Positions 30,480-41,564 of a DNA stretch of 64,000 bases are shown in pieces; the first letter of the stretch is position 1, and each line of letters begins with the position of its first letter. The notes under the pieces were generated by a model, which saw only the letters and a program-made list of their open reading frames with translations, was not told the origin of the DNA and made no database searches. The position numbers and the translations under genes are program-made. This stretch comes from Lasiosphaeria ovina (Eukaryota; Ascomycota; Sordariomycetes; Sordariales; Lasiosphaeriaceae). The stretch spans positions 444,001 to 508,000 of the forward strand of contig JAULSN010000004.1 in assembly GCA_033439765.1 (NCBI GenBank), read 5' to 3'.

Positions 30480-33400
30480 ATGGGCATCAAAGGGTGAGTG
30501 ATGGATACCTCCAGTACAAATCCATGCCACACGATAAACCTAAACCTAAATTAATGGATGGCCGTCTAATTTGATCTTTCGCAGAATTTACAAGGAGATT
30601 GGCCCCGGGGATCGCGTATCCCTCTGCAAGCTCGCCGTCGAGAAGCTTGAGCAGACCGGGCGTCCCCTGCGCCTCGCCATTGACATTTCGATATGGCAGT
30701 TCCAGATGCAGGCAGCCAAAGGTACGTTCATTCAGTCCATGTCCGATCCGCTTCATTTCTCTCCGGTATTTCCATGTATACTGTATGCGCTGTATTCCAC
30801 TGACTGTCCGCTAACCTGGCCACACCTCAGGCGGCTCCAACCCCGCGATCCGCACTCTGTTCTACCGCCTCCTCAGACTCATGGCGCTTGCCATCCAGCC
30901 AATATTCGTCTTTGATGGCCCTAGGAAGCCGGCATTCAAGCGCAATAAGCGTTCAGTCGGCCGCAGCGGCACTTCTGTTGGGTCCGCCATGGCCAAGCAG
31001 GTGATTCGCCTCTTTGGGTTCGCTATCCACGATGCGCCGGGTGAGGCCGAGGCCGAATGCGCCCTTCTCCAGCAGCAGGGCGTCGTGGATGCCGTTCTCA
31101 GTGAAGATGTCGACACCATCATGTTTGGCTGCCGCCGCACTCTGCGGAACTGGACGTCCGAGGGCCCCAAGGGCCCCAAGGGCTCCAAGACGCCTACCCA
31201 TGTTTCAGTCTACGATGCGGATGAGGTTACGAGCGGCACCAGCGGGTTGGACCGGGAGGGGATGGTTCTGGTTGCTCTGATGAGTGGCGGCGATTACCTC
31301 CCTGAAGGTATTCCGGGCTGCGGAGTCAAGGTGGCCTGCGAAGCCGCGCGGGCCGGCTTTGGTCGAGACCTCTGCCAGATTAAAAGGGCAGATACAGCAG
31401 CCCTAGCGGCTTGGAAAAGCAAGCTGCTACACGAGCTTTGCACAAACGAGAGCAAGTTCTTCCGAACAAAGCACAAAGCCTTGGAGATTCCCGACGAATT
31501 TCCGAATATGGAAATATTAGGATATTACACCCATCCAGTCGTTTCGCGTCAAGACACGGTGGACAGGCTGAAGAGAGACCCCCCTTCGACGAAAGAGGTG
31601 GATGTCATCGGCCTGCGAAAGTTTGTCGGCGAGACTTTTGACTGGAATTACCGCAACGGCGCTGTCAAATTAATCCGTGTCTTGGCCCCCAGCCTCTTGG
31701 TTCAGATATTACTCGACAAGCATAAGTTGCAAGAGCCGCGCGCGGATGACCTCGATCAACAAAAAAGAGACGAGGCGGCTATTGTCAAAGCCGTTTCCAT
31801 CAGACGAACGCACTTTAGTACAGATGCGACGCCTGAATTGCGCATATCCTTCATTCCAGCCGACATCGTTGGACTCAATCTCGGTGCCGAGCCCGAGGAA
31901 GAGGTAGAAGGCTACGGCCGAAGCGGCATTGCTCTGAATAGCGATGATGAGTTTGACGATGATGCCGTGGAAGGTCCGGAGAGCGGCGGCACCAAAAAGA
32001 CGTTTGACCCATTGCAGCCAGATCTAGCTTGGATTCCAGAGTCAATTGTCAAAATAGGGGTGCCCCTGACGGTAGAGGACTGGGAGGAGAAGCGGGCTAC
32101 TGCAAAGGCCGCTGCTAAGACTACGCGAACCCGCAGCACTCGGTCAAAGAAGACAGACATTCCCACCGGGGCGCTGGACAAATTCGTCAAAGTTACAAAG
32201 AACACCAGCGCCGCCACGGGTCCATCAAAAGTCTCTACCATTGTTTCTTCGTCGGGGTCGTCTTTTTCCGCTATTCCTCCCAGCATCCAGGACACAGGCA
32301 GGCAGCCGCTCACCCGCTCGGCGACGATTAGCTCTTCTACTCGGCAAGCTTTGGGTAGCGGAAGAATTAAGCAACCCAAAAAGCCCTCCAAGCCCCAGCC
32401 CAGCAAGCCGACGGCGGGAATCAACCCTTGGACCCTCGCGGGCTCACAGGAAAGCCCCAAGGTTACCAAATCCATCACATGTTCCACTGCACATCCTAAG
32501 CCAAATACAGCACAACATGCCATCTACATCTCGTCCAGCCCTGCGGCCCCTTCGCCACTTCCACGTCACGACGAGGCTGTGACGTCGGCCGAGGTCGCGG
32601 GACAGATGACCCTCAAAAAGGGGGAGCAAACTCAGGGCCCCCCTCCCGGCCCTTCTTTTCAGACAGACCCACCCAGTCCGTCTACGATCCCGCGAAAGCT
32701 CAGGTCGGCGGCGGTACGTAGGAGGACTAAGGTAGCGGCTTCCGCAAAACATCCGGCGGATGATACCCCAGCATCGGACTCGGCTTCATCGCAAACAACA
32801 AGAAAGCCGAGACCTTTCAAGCGAACCAAGAGCGGAGAAGATAGTGCAAGCATCAGCTTAACGCAAAAGTCCATCACCGACTATGGAAAGCTTTCAAAAG
32901 GATCTGGCAGCGGGTTTACGAATGTAAAGGCTTCTCCCACTGCAGATGTCATCAGCCGGATAGAAACCGATCCGTTGTCAGGTGACGAGAGTGATGGCAA
33001 CTTGCCTCCACTCCAACAGCTATGCAATGCACGCTTTCTCCGGACTTTTCGCCCACCAACGGCAGATGGCCGCGATGAAAATGACATCAAAGATGACAAC
33101 GAAGATGAGCTTCCTCCACAAAAACCGCGAACAGTGCCGCCTTATTCGACTGCGTTAGACCCTGGGAAAACTGGCTCTCATTCTCTCTCTGTCAGCAAAA
33201 AAGAGAGCGGCGACGGCAAGGAAAATAGGCAGAGCAGCGCAGATAATTTCGAGACTCGCCCTGCAAGCTTGGCCAAAGAGACAACGGCCGCTGCCACTAC
33301 ATCCTCTGCCACAATGAACTTATACTTCCCTCGATCCACAAATGATGTGGACGCCGGCTACCTCGACGAAGTTGAAGTCTCCGGCGAAGTAGCCGATCGC

Positions 33401-33601
33401 GTCAGGGCCGCCGCCAGCACGCACAACAAGGACAGCGACGGCAGTGGCGACGACGACGACCACCAATTCGGCATCGAGCAAGACCGAGTAATGGACAAGG
33501 ACGTGGAAAGGCTGCTACGAAAGCACGGCCTGCGAGACGGCAACAGCAGGTTCTGGCGAGGGAGCGACGTGGCCTTTGTCGACCTGACGGGCCAGGATTG
33601 A
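30480..33601 (+). CDS. GEN1: GEN1/Yen1 Holliday-junction resolvase (Rad2/XPG family)
   Basis: Exons are 30480-30493, 30585-30721 and 30831-33601, joined at GTGAGT...CGCAG and GTACGT...CTCAG, giving 973 aa. It starts MGIKGIYKEIGPGDR, the invariant Gly2 start of Rad2 nucleases. Acidic metal ligands are visible: D38 (AIDISIW), D79 (FVFDGPRKP), the E122/E124/E126 cluster (PGEAEAEC) and D143/D145 (SEDVDT). Next is the helix-hairpin segment MSGGDYLPEGIPGCGVKVA (about 195-213). A GEN1-type chromodomain is suggested by DLAWIPESIVKIGVPLTVED at about 450. Family role: symmetric nicking of Holliday junctions in nuclei that have lost their envelope barrier. The last ~480 residues are disordered and Ser/Pro-rich with basic patches (probable nuclear localisation signals) and a PCNA-box-like QKSITDYG at 729-736. 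The very short first exon (14 nt) is typical of the family. Confidence 0.92.
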
Positions 33602-34277
33602 ATGAATACCTATGATGCGTGTGTGTGTGTGTGTGTGGCAGCCAGGCATGATATGGACATGGATATGACGTGAAGGAGCGCAAAAGGGATTTTCTTTTAA
33701 TACTAAACCGTGATAGATACCTATTATAACAAAATTCAACAAGACTAATTGCCCATTGCGCGCGCTTTGAAACACTTTGGTCTATTGCCGGTAATGGTGA
33801 TGTTGCTGCTCGTCATATGGTTCAATCAGAACGAAGTAAGCTAGAGAATGTACATTATTTCGGACGAGCACTCTTTCTCAATTCTCAACATGATATTAGA
33901 TGAACGATAACTATGAAAATTCTGACACCTCACGTCGATTTGGGGCGAAAGTGACTACCCTACCAACCTACCCATCTTACATACATATCGCTAAATATCA
34001 CCATATTTAACGCGGCAGGAAGCAACTATTCATTTGTACAACTAACTAACTAGGGCCAAAGAAGACAGCCTACAGCGTTAACAATAACATCTACTTGCCT
34101 ACACGCCATCCGCACGCACCTAATGATCTCGGGATGGATAAATTTGACAAATATGAGAAAGAAAAAAAGAAAAAAAAAACCGCAGACGCCTTTTCAAGAG
34201 CCCGCCCTTTTACCACCGGAAACGCCTGCAGTAACTCCCTCCCCCCTGTGTAAAGACAAAAAAAAGGGCTAAGTAGT
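33602..34277. other. intergenic between convergent genes
   Basis: Contains the 3' flanks of GEN1 and SWP73. A (GT)n run lies at 33619-33637 and A-rich AAAGAAAAAAAGAAAAAAAA at 34159-34180. No coding region is seen. Confidence 0.6.
33619..33637. repeat. GT dinucleotide microsatellite
   Basis: About nine GT units just after the GEN1 stop codon. It is expected to lie in the 3' untranslated region. Confidence 0.9.
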
Positions 34278-36308
34278 TCATCGGTGCATGGGGTGCTTGG
34301 ACAGCAGGACGTTGACGCTCTCGCGGGCATTAGTCGTGTTCCAGACGCTCTCGCGGCCGCCCTTGCGCCACTCGTCGCCGGTGGCGTCCTCGCCGCCGCC
34401 GCGGGGGGCCTCGCCCATGATGACCTCGAGGTCGCGCTTCTGGGAGCTGAGCCAATTGCGGACAAAGTTGACGGGGTCCTGGGTCAGCGAGGTCAGGAAG
34501 GCGTGCTTGGCCTTGGACTGGGCGACGGCCTGCACTAGCGTCGCCAGCTGGTCGTCGAGCAGCGCCACGTCCTTGAGCATGGACGCGTACTGCGGGTTGT
34601 GGATGAAGGGCACCAGCTTGGCCCGCAGCGGGTCGTCGACGGCCACGCGGATGTCGTAGACGGTCGGCTTGGGGTCCTTGTGGAACTCCTCGTCCACCCG
34701 GATTGTGTACACCAGCTTGACCGGGGGGAGAGTCTTCAGGTGCGGCGCAATGTAGTCGTTGAGCGCCGGAATGAAGCCGGAATCTCGTTGAACCACCTGA
34801 GTGTTGGTTAGAATGCTCAATACGCACGGACACGGGGGCTGCGACAATCGGGAAGTAAACTTACCCTCTTCAAGAGCTCGTCGCATCTAAAGTTCCTCTT
34901 CTCCTCGTCCTCCTGCAGCTTCATGAGCTTGATGTATTCCCACAGCCCCATGACGGCTTCCTGGCGCGTGGCCTCGTTCATGTCGATAATCTCGGCAAGC
35001 TCGGGGCTGAGTTCGAAGCGCTCGGGGTCTTCGTGGCGGTACAGGTTGATGGTGATGTTAGCATTCTCGTCCCCGTTCCTCTTGAAGGTGAGCTCGTCAA
35101 AGTCGGCCGCGGCGGGTAGGTTAGACCCTGGCGGCGTCCGGTCGGGCTTCTTCCACTCAACGCTCGTGTCTGCGCTGGGACGTCCCGACTTTTGACGGTC
35201 AAAGTCGACCGTCAGGGCCTTGAAGAAGTGGGAGAAGCGGTAGCGCTGGCCCGGTTTGGCCGAGACAGGCTTGGCCTTGGGTAGGCTTGGACTATCTGTC
35301 TCCATCTTGTCGCCATCCGCGTCGTTGCCCGCCTTGGCCTCGTCTTCGTCCTTGTCCGTGTCGTCTTCGTCATCGAGCAGGCGGCCCTCGATCTTGACGC
35401 GATATGACGATTCGTTGTTAGCCGAGAAGTCAAACGTGTCGGCAATGATGCTGTTGATCTGCCAGAATTGGTCCTCGACGGTGTTGCTGATCCAGACGCG
35501 CAGTGTCTTATACCGCTGGTGTGGTGATGGCGCATTAGCCTCAGTTTGTGGGGGAAGTAGGGGGGCCCAACATACCTTTGCGTTTCGGCTCACCGAGTCA
35601 ACGATATCCAGTCTCTTGCGCGTCATGGTAGCATCGAGGCGGCGCTCAAAGTCGCGGAGGTTCTTGTAGGCCAGGGCCACATCGCCGTCGCCGACGAGTG
35701 TTTCCTCGACGCCCTCGGGGAGCGACTTGTCGGTGGGCTTGCGACTCCTCAGCTTGGCCAGCTGGAGAGCGGCCTGCTGCTGCTGCTGCTGCTGATGGAT
35801 CTGGGCCTGCGTCATGGGCACTGAGTGATGGGGACCGGCTGACATCATGGGACCTGTGACGGGGTTGGGCGAGGTTAGGGTCTAGACTCTGCAATTGAGG
35901 GCGCTGGTTCCGATGGCGTGTGGGTGGGCGCTCTGCCTCCTGCACACGTTGCACTTGGGGGTTGCCGGATGGCGGGACAGCGGCTGCGGGCAGTCGATGT
36001 TTGCGACGGAACGGAACAGAGAAAAAGAGCTGTGCTCCCGTCGTCGCGCAGTATGCTCCACCCGCAAAACAGATGTCGGGAAAAGCGGAGTGCGCGGCGA
36101 GTCAGGCTGACAGAATGGGGACCGGGATGGGATGCGATGGGATGCAGCCTTTACTCCAGACTATTGTGTATACATATACACGGACTACAGTAAGGCAAAA
36201 GCCAAATGGAAATCGTCACTCACCAATGCCGCCACGGCGTTGTGGGACATGCTGTCCTCCTGCCCTCGGCGGCGCATGTTGTGCATATCCCCGGTAATTC
36301 GGCTGCAT
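34278..36308 (-). CDS. SWP73: SWI/SNF chromatin-remodelling subunit Swp73/BAF60 (SWIB domain)
   Basis: Minus-strand exons are 36308-36224, 35853-35576, 35515-34865 and 34796-34278, giving 510 aa. The start MQPNYRGYAQHAPPRAGGQH is the usual fungal BAF60 start, and exon 2 follows with GPMMSAGPHHSV. A poly-Gln run (QIHQQQQQQQA) is encoded by CAG codons. The core has KTLRVWISNTVEDQFWQ and YRFSHFFKALTVDFD. The SWIB domain spans about 280-355 (ELSPELAEIIDMNEATRQEA, then GLWEYIKLMKLQ). Its tail has VYDIRVAVDDPLRAKLVPFI. Family role: a non-catalytic core subunit of SWI/SNF (Swp73) or RSC (Rsc6) that contacts transcription factors in the nucleus. A single-copy gene in most filamentous fungi probably serves both complexes, which is inference. 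An acidic insert (DDEDDTDKDEDEAKAG) lies at about 175-190. The intron after exon 1 is long (370 nt). Confidence 0.92.
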
Positions 36309-37555
36309 TTTCGCTAGGCCAGTGCGAGTCGCCCTAACTACCTTAGGTACCGTTTGACAAGATTAAGCAAATATTGAGTTGAGCACCGGGCTGGGCCTTT
36401 CTTCCGATGGGGGGCTGGCTTCGGGGAACAGAGTTGGGGACTTGGGGTCGGTCAAGCGCGTCCGTCTATCGCGTCGTGGTTTACTGGTGGAGACGGAGTT
36501 TTCGAGGTGAAGAAGCCAACTCCGCGCCCGCCTGGCATCTGCCTGCCTGTCGTGCCAGCCCTGCCACTCCAATTCTGGAGTGGGCCCCCTGCAGACTGAC
36601 TAAGCAGTCCAAACCCTTCTAAAACTGGAGGATTGACAATTGACACTGGCTAGGTACTCTGTACCGACTACAACTTGACAACCGAATTCTATAATCCCAA
36701 TGTACCAACTCTGGTAGCCCTGGGGCGAATTGTTTGCCCGGGCTGTGTCAACTAAAAGCCTGGTTTCCGACATCCTCGTCATTGAGTTCATCAATCGGGG
36801 TTCTTTGCCTCGTTCATGGACACCGAACCTAATCTTGCCGGTAGCCTTTGCGGGCCCTCCCGACAGAAATGGTTTCTGTAGCAATTTGAGATGCTCCAGT
36901 CTCGTCCTCTTTCGCAGGTCTAGCGCCGCCATCCATCGCCTCTGAGCCTCTTGTTGAGAGACAAGAGTTGACACTTTCTAGTTCAGTTACTCAACTCGAG
37001 GCTGCCCTGGTGGGGCCCAGACTTCTCACGAGATACCACTGCCACCTGCTCTACGCATTGCATGTTCTCTACATATACAGAACAGCCATTGCAACTATGG
37101 TTCTCGCATAATTGATCACCAAACCCCGTGGTGTCGTCCAACCCCAAAGCTTGACTTGACATGGCTCCAGTCTGTACAGATTAAAAGTTGCAGAAGGATT
37201 CGCCGCGCGGCTCCAATACTACCTCACCGACTCTTGAGCCAGGAGCTCGGTTGTCAGGTGATTTCCAGCATGACTCCAGAGATATAAATGGGCAAAACAG
37301 CCCCCCTAACAGTATCGGACTCAATTCCTTGCTCTTTCGGACCTCAGGCTCACTCCAAATCATTTCAAGTCTAGTAAGGAAGTGGCTGGGGGCTGCAGTG
37401 ACTGACTGTTGTTATTTCGTTTTCTGTTTTCCAGATCGATAATCGTTCATTTTCACCCTCTTCTTTGCCCGTCTGTTCAAAGCGCCCCTGAAACACTACG
37501 ACTCTCTATAACGTTGATCAAAACAATCATCTAGTCACTTGGTTCCAACGCTATC
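36309..37555. other. divergent promoter region between SWP73 and ceramidase
   Basis: A 1.25-kb spacer between outward-facing genes. Bases next to 36309 contain ACTACCTTAGGTACC (36338-36352). Open frames inside (36600-36974 minus, 37188-37442 plus) have no family resemblance. Confidence 0.5.
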
Positions 37556-38516
37556 ATGCCGCATCATAATCGCCATTACGGCGGCGACCCTTTTTCCAAT
37601 ACCGGAGTCTGGGGGCCGCCGACAAGCGCCGCAAAGTGAGCCGCTCTTACTCACACCACACCGTTCTCGCGGATAATCGGCTAACTGATCCTCAAAAGCT
37701 TCTGCGAAGAGGACTACGTGATAACCAGATATCTCGCCGAGTTCATCAACTCGCTGACCAACCTCATCTACGGTACTTTGATGCCCCTCACAATCCCGCC
37801 TTGTCTCTCACTGATTCCTTTTCCCCGCAGTCTACCTAGCCCTCCGGTACGCATGGACGCCACGGGCCCCGCGGAACCCGCGCCAAGCGCCCGCCGCGCC
37901 CGGCACCGGCACACGCGCCGCTTCGGCACCGGCCAAGGTGGCGCCAGGCTTCGATGCCATGGCGGTGTCGCTGGTCGTGCTGGGGATTACGTCGTTTGCG
38001 TTCCACGCTAGTTTGCTGCAGCCGGCGCAGTTCGCCGACGACGTGTCGATGCTGATCACGGCCGGCGCGCTGCTGCAGGGCGTGTACTGCGCAGCTGGTG
38101 GCGGGGAGCAGCGTCCGCCGCGGCAGCGCGCCGCCATCTCCGCGGCTGTTTACGCCGTCGTCGCCGCCATGGCCGCCGCGTACGTCCAGAGCGGCAAGAT
38201 CATCGTGCACCTGGCCATGTTCACTACCATGGTGCACGCCGTCTGGCCGCGCACCGTCTACCTCATCTTCCGCCGCGCCGACGGGTCCCCGGCCGAGCGC
38301 AACCGGCTGTTCCGCAAGTTCGGCGTGGCTATGACCTGGTTGCTGGTGGGCTTTGCGCTGTGGAATGTCGATCTCGAGCTGTGCCATGGCCTACGCGGGT
38401 GGCGCGCCTTTGTCGGGCTACCGTGGGCCTGGCTGCTGGAGCTGCACGGCTGGTGGCACATCATGACGGGTATTGGTGCGGCGACGTACATGGATCTGAT
38501 TCGCGAGCTGGAGTAG
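37556..38516 (+). CDS. YDC1: alkaline ceramidase (Ypc1/Ydc1/ACER family)
   Basis: Exons are 37556-37635, 37699-37772 and 37831-38516, with short introns (63 and 58 nt), giving 279 aa. The family start motif GVWGPPTSAANFCEEDY is clear at about 18-34: the WGPxTxxxxxCExxY pattern reads across the first splice. NSLTNLIY, GITSFAFHASLLQPAQFADD and LELHGWWHIMTGIG follow. The two His-containing segments (FHAS and HGWWH) are the zinc-binding residues of this CREST-type hydrolase group. It is an integral membrane protein with about seven hydrophobic helices, expected in the ER or Golgi. It splits ceramide or phytoceramide into sphingoid base and fatty acid. The loop after the third exon starts is Pro/Ala-rich (RAPRNPRQAPAAPGTG). 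Whether it prefers dihydro- or phytoceramide cannot be told from the sequence; the symbol is by family only. Confidence 0.88.
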
Positions 38517-39623
38517 GCCGCTTCCGGTTTAGGTCGGTAGGTCAGCTCGCCGTTGGTGGATGGCATTGGGTTGATTTAAAATCAAATTTGGAGAGATATC
38601 TTCTCTGGCGAGAGACGGTGGAGTTTCTCGCAGTTTGAACTTCGCCTTGAGTCTGACTAAGGGAACCTGTCTCAGATGTCGAGCTGAGATCTAATTAAGG
38701 TGCTGATAGGTTAATTGCGCAAATAATTAAATAATATCTCACTATTGTGGACTCTGACATGCGAGGTTCAGGTTGACTTCAGCGGAAAAGACGTACTCGG
38801 TGAGGTTTGAACTAATTCAAATTAAATTCTCTGTAGATAACAAAAATATTATCGCCGCCCATGTCCGATTATCGTGTTGTGAACAGTGGAAGAGAGGAAT
38901 AGACGAAAAGACAAAAGGAACGGGGCAGCACGGCCTTCTCTTATGAGCTGAACATGGCAGGGCCTACGTCGATTTATGTTCAATATTCAACATTCAACAC
39001 TTCACGTTGAATGCATAACAACGAAGCAGTTGCCCCGGGCTATAATTACTCGCCAACACAGTAACAATTATTTGATTTTCCATTTGACGGGTATCCTAGT
39101 TGCAAGAAAAACCCCCCCAAAAAAGCCAAACCTAGAAAAAAAAAAACCCAACATGTTTCAGTCGTTACATCGGTGGGGGGATTGGGGGTAATCATAGGCT
39201 GAGCCATATATAAAGACTCTTCCGAGCCAGAATAAATGGTATAGACTGAGAAAGAAACGAAGAGAAACAAGTGACCGAGCACTGCAGTCAGATGAGCAGT
39301 AAAGTACCGTAAAGACTCGGAACACGAGAGAGAGATTCACAGGCAGAAGAGAAGAGGAGACTCCAGGTCCATCCGTCCGTCCATCCGTCCAGCCGTCCAG
39401 CAAGGCAGCCATACCCAGTCAAACATTACAATAAAAAAAAGAACTCCCCAGCCGTCCGATATAAGAGTCGCAGCCCCGAAGAGGAGCAAGAAACAGAGTC
39501 GTGTTCATTATTCCCTTCCTCGTTCATCCGTCATGCCATCATTCTCTTTCCCATATACTTGTGCCACCAGAATCATTAGGTATGTACCTTCTCCCGCGCA
39601 GCCCGCGCGGCCGCCGGCCGTCG
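38517..39623. other. intergenic between convergent genes, A+T-rich
   Basis: A+T-rich stretches (for example 38693-38740 and 38810-38850), poly-A and poly-C runs at 39105-39150 and CCGTCCATCCGTCCAGCCGTCCAG repeats near 39372-39402. These are the 3' flanks of two genes. No coding region is supported. Confidence 0.55.
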
Positions 39624-39993
39624 TCATTGGTCGTACACCAACCACGGCAAGTCCCTATCGGCCAGCGTGGTGCAGGTCAGATAGGCGATGCCGGTGGGGG
39701 CGATGGCGCCGCCGGCGCCGAGCTCGAGCTCGAGGCCGGTGCCCATGAGCGGGCGGACGACCTCGCGAGCCATGGCCTTGAGCTCGTCGACGCGCTTCTC
39801 GAAGCGCCGCAGGTTGTCGCGGCTGTACAGGTCGGGCGTGAGCTTGAGGAAGCGCTTGCACTCGTCGTGCGCCAGGTAGCCCTTGTCGGGCGACGCGCTG
39901 CTCGTGCCGGCCGCGGCGCCGCCGAGGATCCGGTAAGTCTTGCCGAGCGATGCCAGCGGCGGCACCGGCGCCACGAGGACGCCGTGTCCGGGG

Positions 39994-40024
<31 letters not shown>

Positions 40025-41564
40025 CTGATGACCGGCCGTGACCCGCCCCGGCTGCGCTGGCGTTGCTGCTGCTGCTGTTGCTCGCCACGCGGGCGCGGGA
40101 CCCGCCGCCTGCCGCGTCGCGGTGCCCGCCAGCACCCCGGGTGCGGTCGGGTATTGGCGGCATGGGCGGCGTGGTGTTGTCGGCGAGCCACTGGCGAAAC
40201 AGGCTGACGGCCAGCCAGTCGAGGTAGTTTGTGGCGGGGGTGACGCGCTCGCCGGAGCGCGGGTTGGTGAGGGTGAGGCGGAACAGGCGCGCCTCGATGC
40301 GGCTGACCGTCTCCTCGAGCTCGTCCACCTTGTCCTCGATGATGTCGAGCACCGTGTCGGGCATGGCGGCCCGGATCGACCGCTCGCCGGCGGGCCACTG
40401 GCCGACCACGTGGATCAGCGCCTCCTGAAACATGACCTTGGATCGGGCCAGGTAGCCCAGCCGTAGGTAGCTGATGGGGTACTTTGCGATCTGCCGCCAC
40501 AGACGCGACTGGAACTGCAGCAGATGGTGGTCAACACGGGGGCCGACTACGGCCAGCGCGTCGTACTGATCCGCCAGCGTCAGTAGCGACTTGCACTGCA
40601 CGTAGGCGTCGGCGATGTTTATGCCGTCGAGGTACGGCGGGTAGTTGTACATGATGCGGAACAGGTTGTCGTAGTCGCGCAGCAGGTCCTGTTCGGCGTG
40701 CGTGGGGGGCTCCAGGGGGGCTGCCGCTGCATGGTGGGTGGACGAAAGGCTGAGGTTGGCGACGGAGCGGAAGAAGGCGCGCGACGGCTTGCCGCTGCCG
40801 TTGCTGCTGTGGTGGTGCCGGCTTGACGGACTCGGCCCGCCGAATATGGAGCTGGGCGACGTCAGACTGCCCGCCGTGGGCGGCCCGCTGCTCTCGGGCT
40901 TCTGCACCAGCATTGGTATGTCGTTGTCTCCCGTCCCAGTGTCCAGCTCGTACCTCCACCTTTTCCGCAGCGGACCCAGGCCCATGGGCTGTGGTGTGCT
41001 ACCGCCTTCGCTGCCGCCCCCGTTCCCGCCATTACTTCGATCGTCTATCCTCGCTAACTCTGCGCCGGTACCGTTGCCATTGCCATTGCCATTGCCATTG
41101 CCGTTGCTCCCGCTGGCCGCCTCAATTGCAGGGACGGCCGGCGGAGCTGGCGACAGCGACACGTCGGGTACCGTCTGAGCGCGCGACCATTCATTGCTGG
41201 TGCTGGCCTCGAAGAAGCCAGAGCAGCGGGTGAGGGTATGTCGGTGTAGCAGATATCTGTTCTCGTGGCCGCTGGCGACGCGCACGACGATCTCGACGTC
41301 GCCGCTGTGGCTGAAGACGGGGAACTCGTTCTGGGGCACAAATGCGACGCCTCCAGCGTGCGACCGGTTGTAGCGGCGGGCGCGGGATGAGACATGAGAC
41401 CCGCCTCCTCCACCATTTCCTGCGCCAGCCGTCCTGCCGCTCAGGCTTGCGCCCGCACTTGCGCTCCCTCGCCCGTCGCTCCCAGCGCTAGCCCCGACGA
41501 CGGACGCCGACCCCCGCACTGTCAGCGAGGTCGACACGTCGCCGCCGTGCTGGTGCGACACCAT
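39624..41564 (-). CDS. BTB/POZ-domain protein, uncharacterised
   Basis: Single-exon 646-aa gene starting at the ATG 41564 (MVSHQHGGDVSTSLTVRGSA); the frame is open upstream but only from a non-ATG codon. After a Ser/Gly/Ala-rich N terminus comes FPVFSHSGDVEIVVR...YLLHRHTLTRCSGFFEAS at about 80-125, the beginning of a BTB fold (strand, D-hydrophobic pairs, LHR-x-L-x-x-x-S-x-F-x-x). A long disordered insert with an Asn-Gly repeat and a Ser-rich part interrupts the fold. It resumes at DNLFRIMYNYPPYLDGINIA and ADQYDALAVV, the second half of BTB plus helical BACK-like part. Poly-Gly (SSGGGGGGGGGGGPGHG) lies at about 550. BTB proteins are dimerisation or Cullin-3 adaptor modules; the partner here is unknown. 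An interrupted BTB of this kind is common in filamentous-fungal proteins of unknown function. Confidence 0.7.
39988..40026. repeat. CCG trinucleotide tract coding poly-glycine
   Basis: A near-perfect CCG/GCC run in the BTB gene that gives the eleven-residue glycine tract on the minus strand. Confidence 0.85.
41076..41107. repeat. GCCATT hexanucleotide repeat (Asn-Gly codons)
   Basis: Five units in the coding region of the BTB protein, translated as alternating Gly-Asn. Confidence 0.85.
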
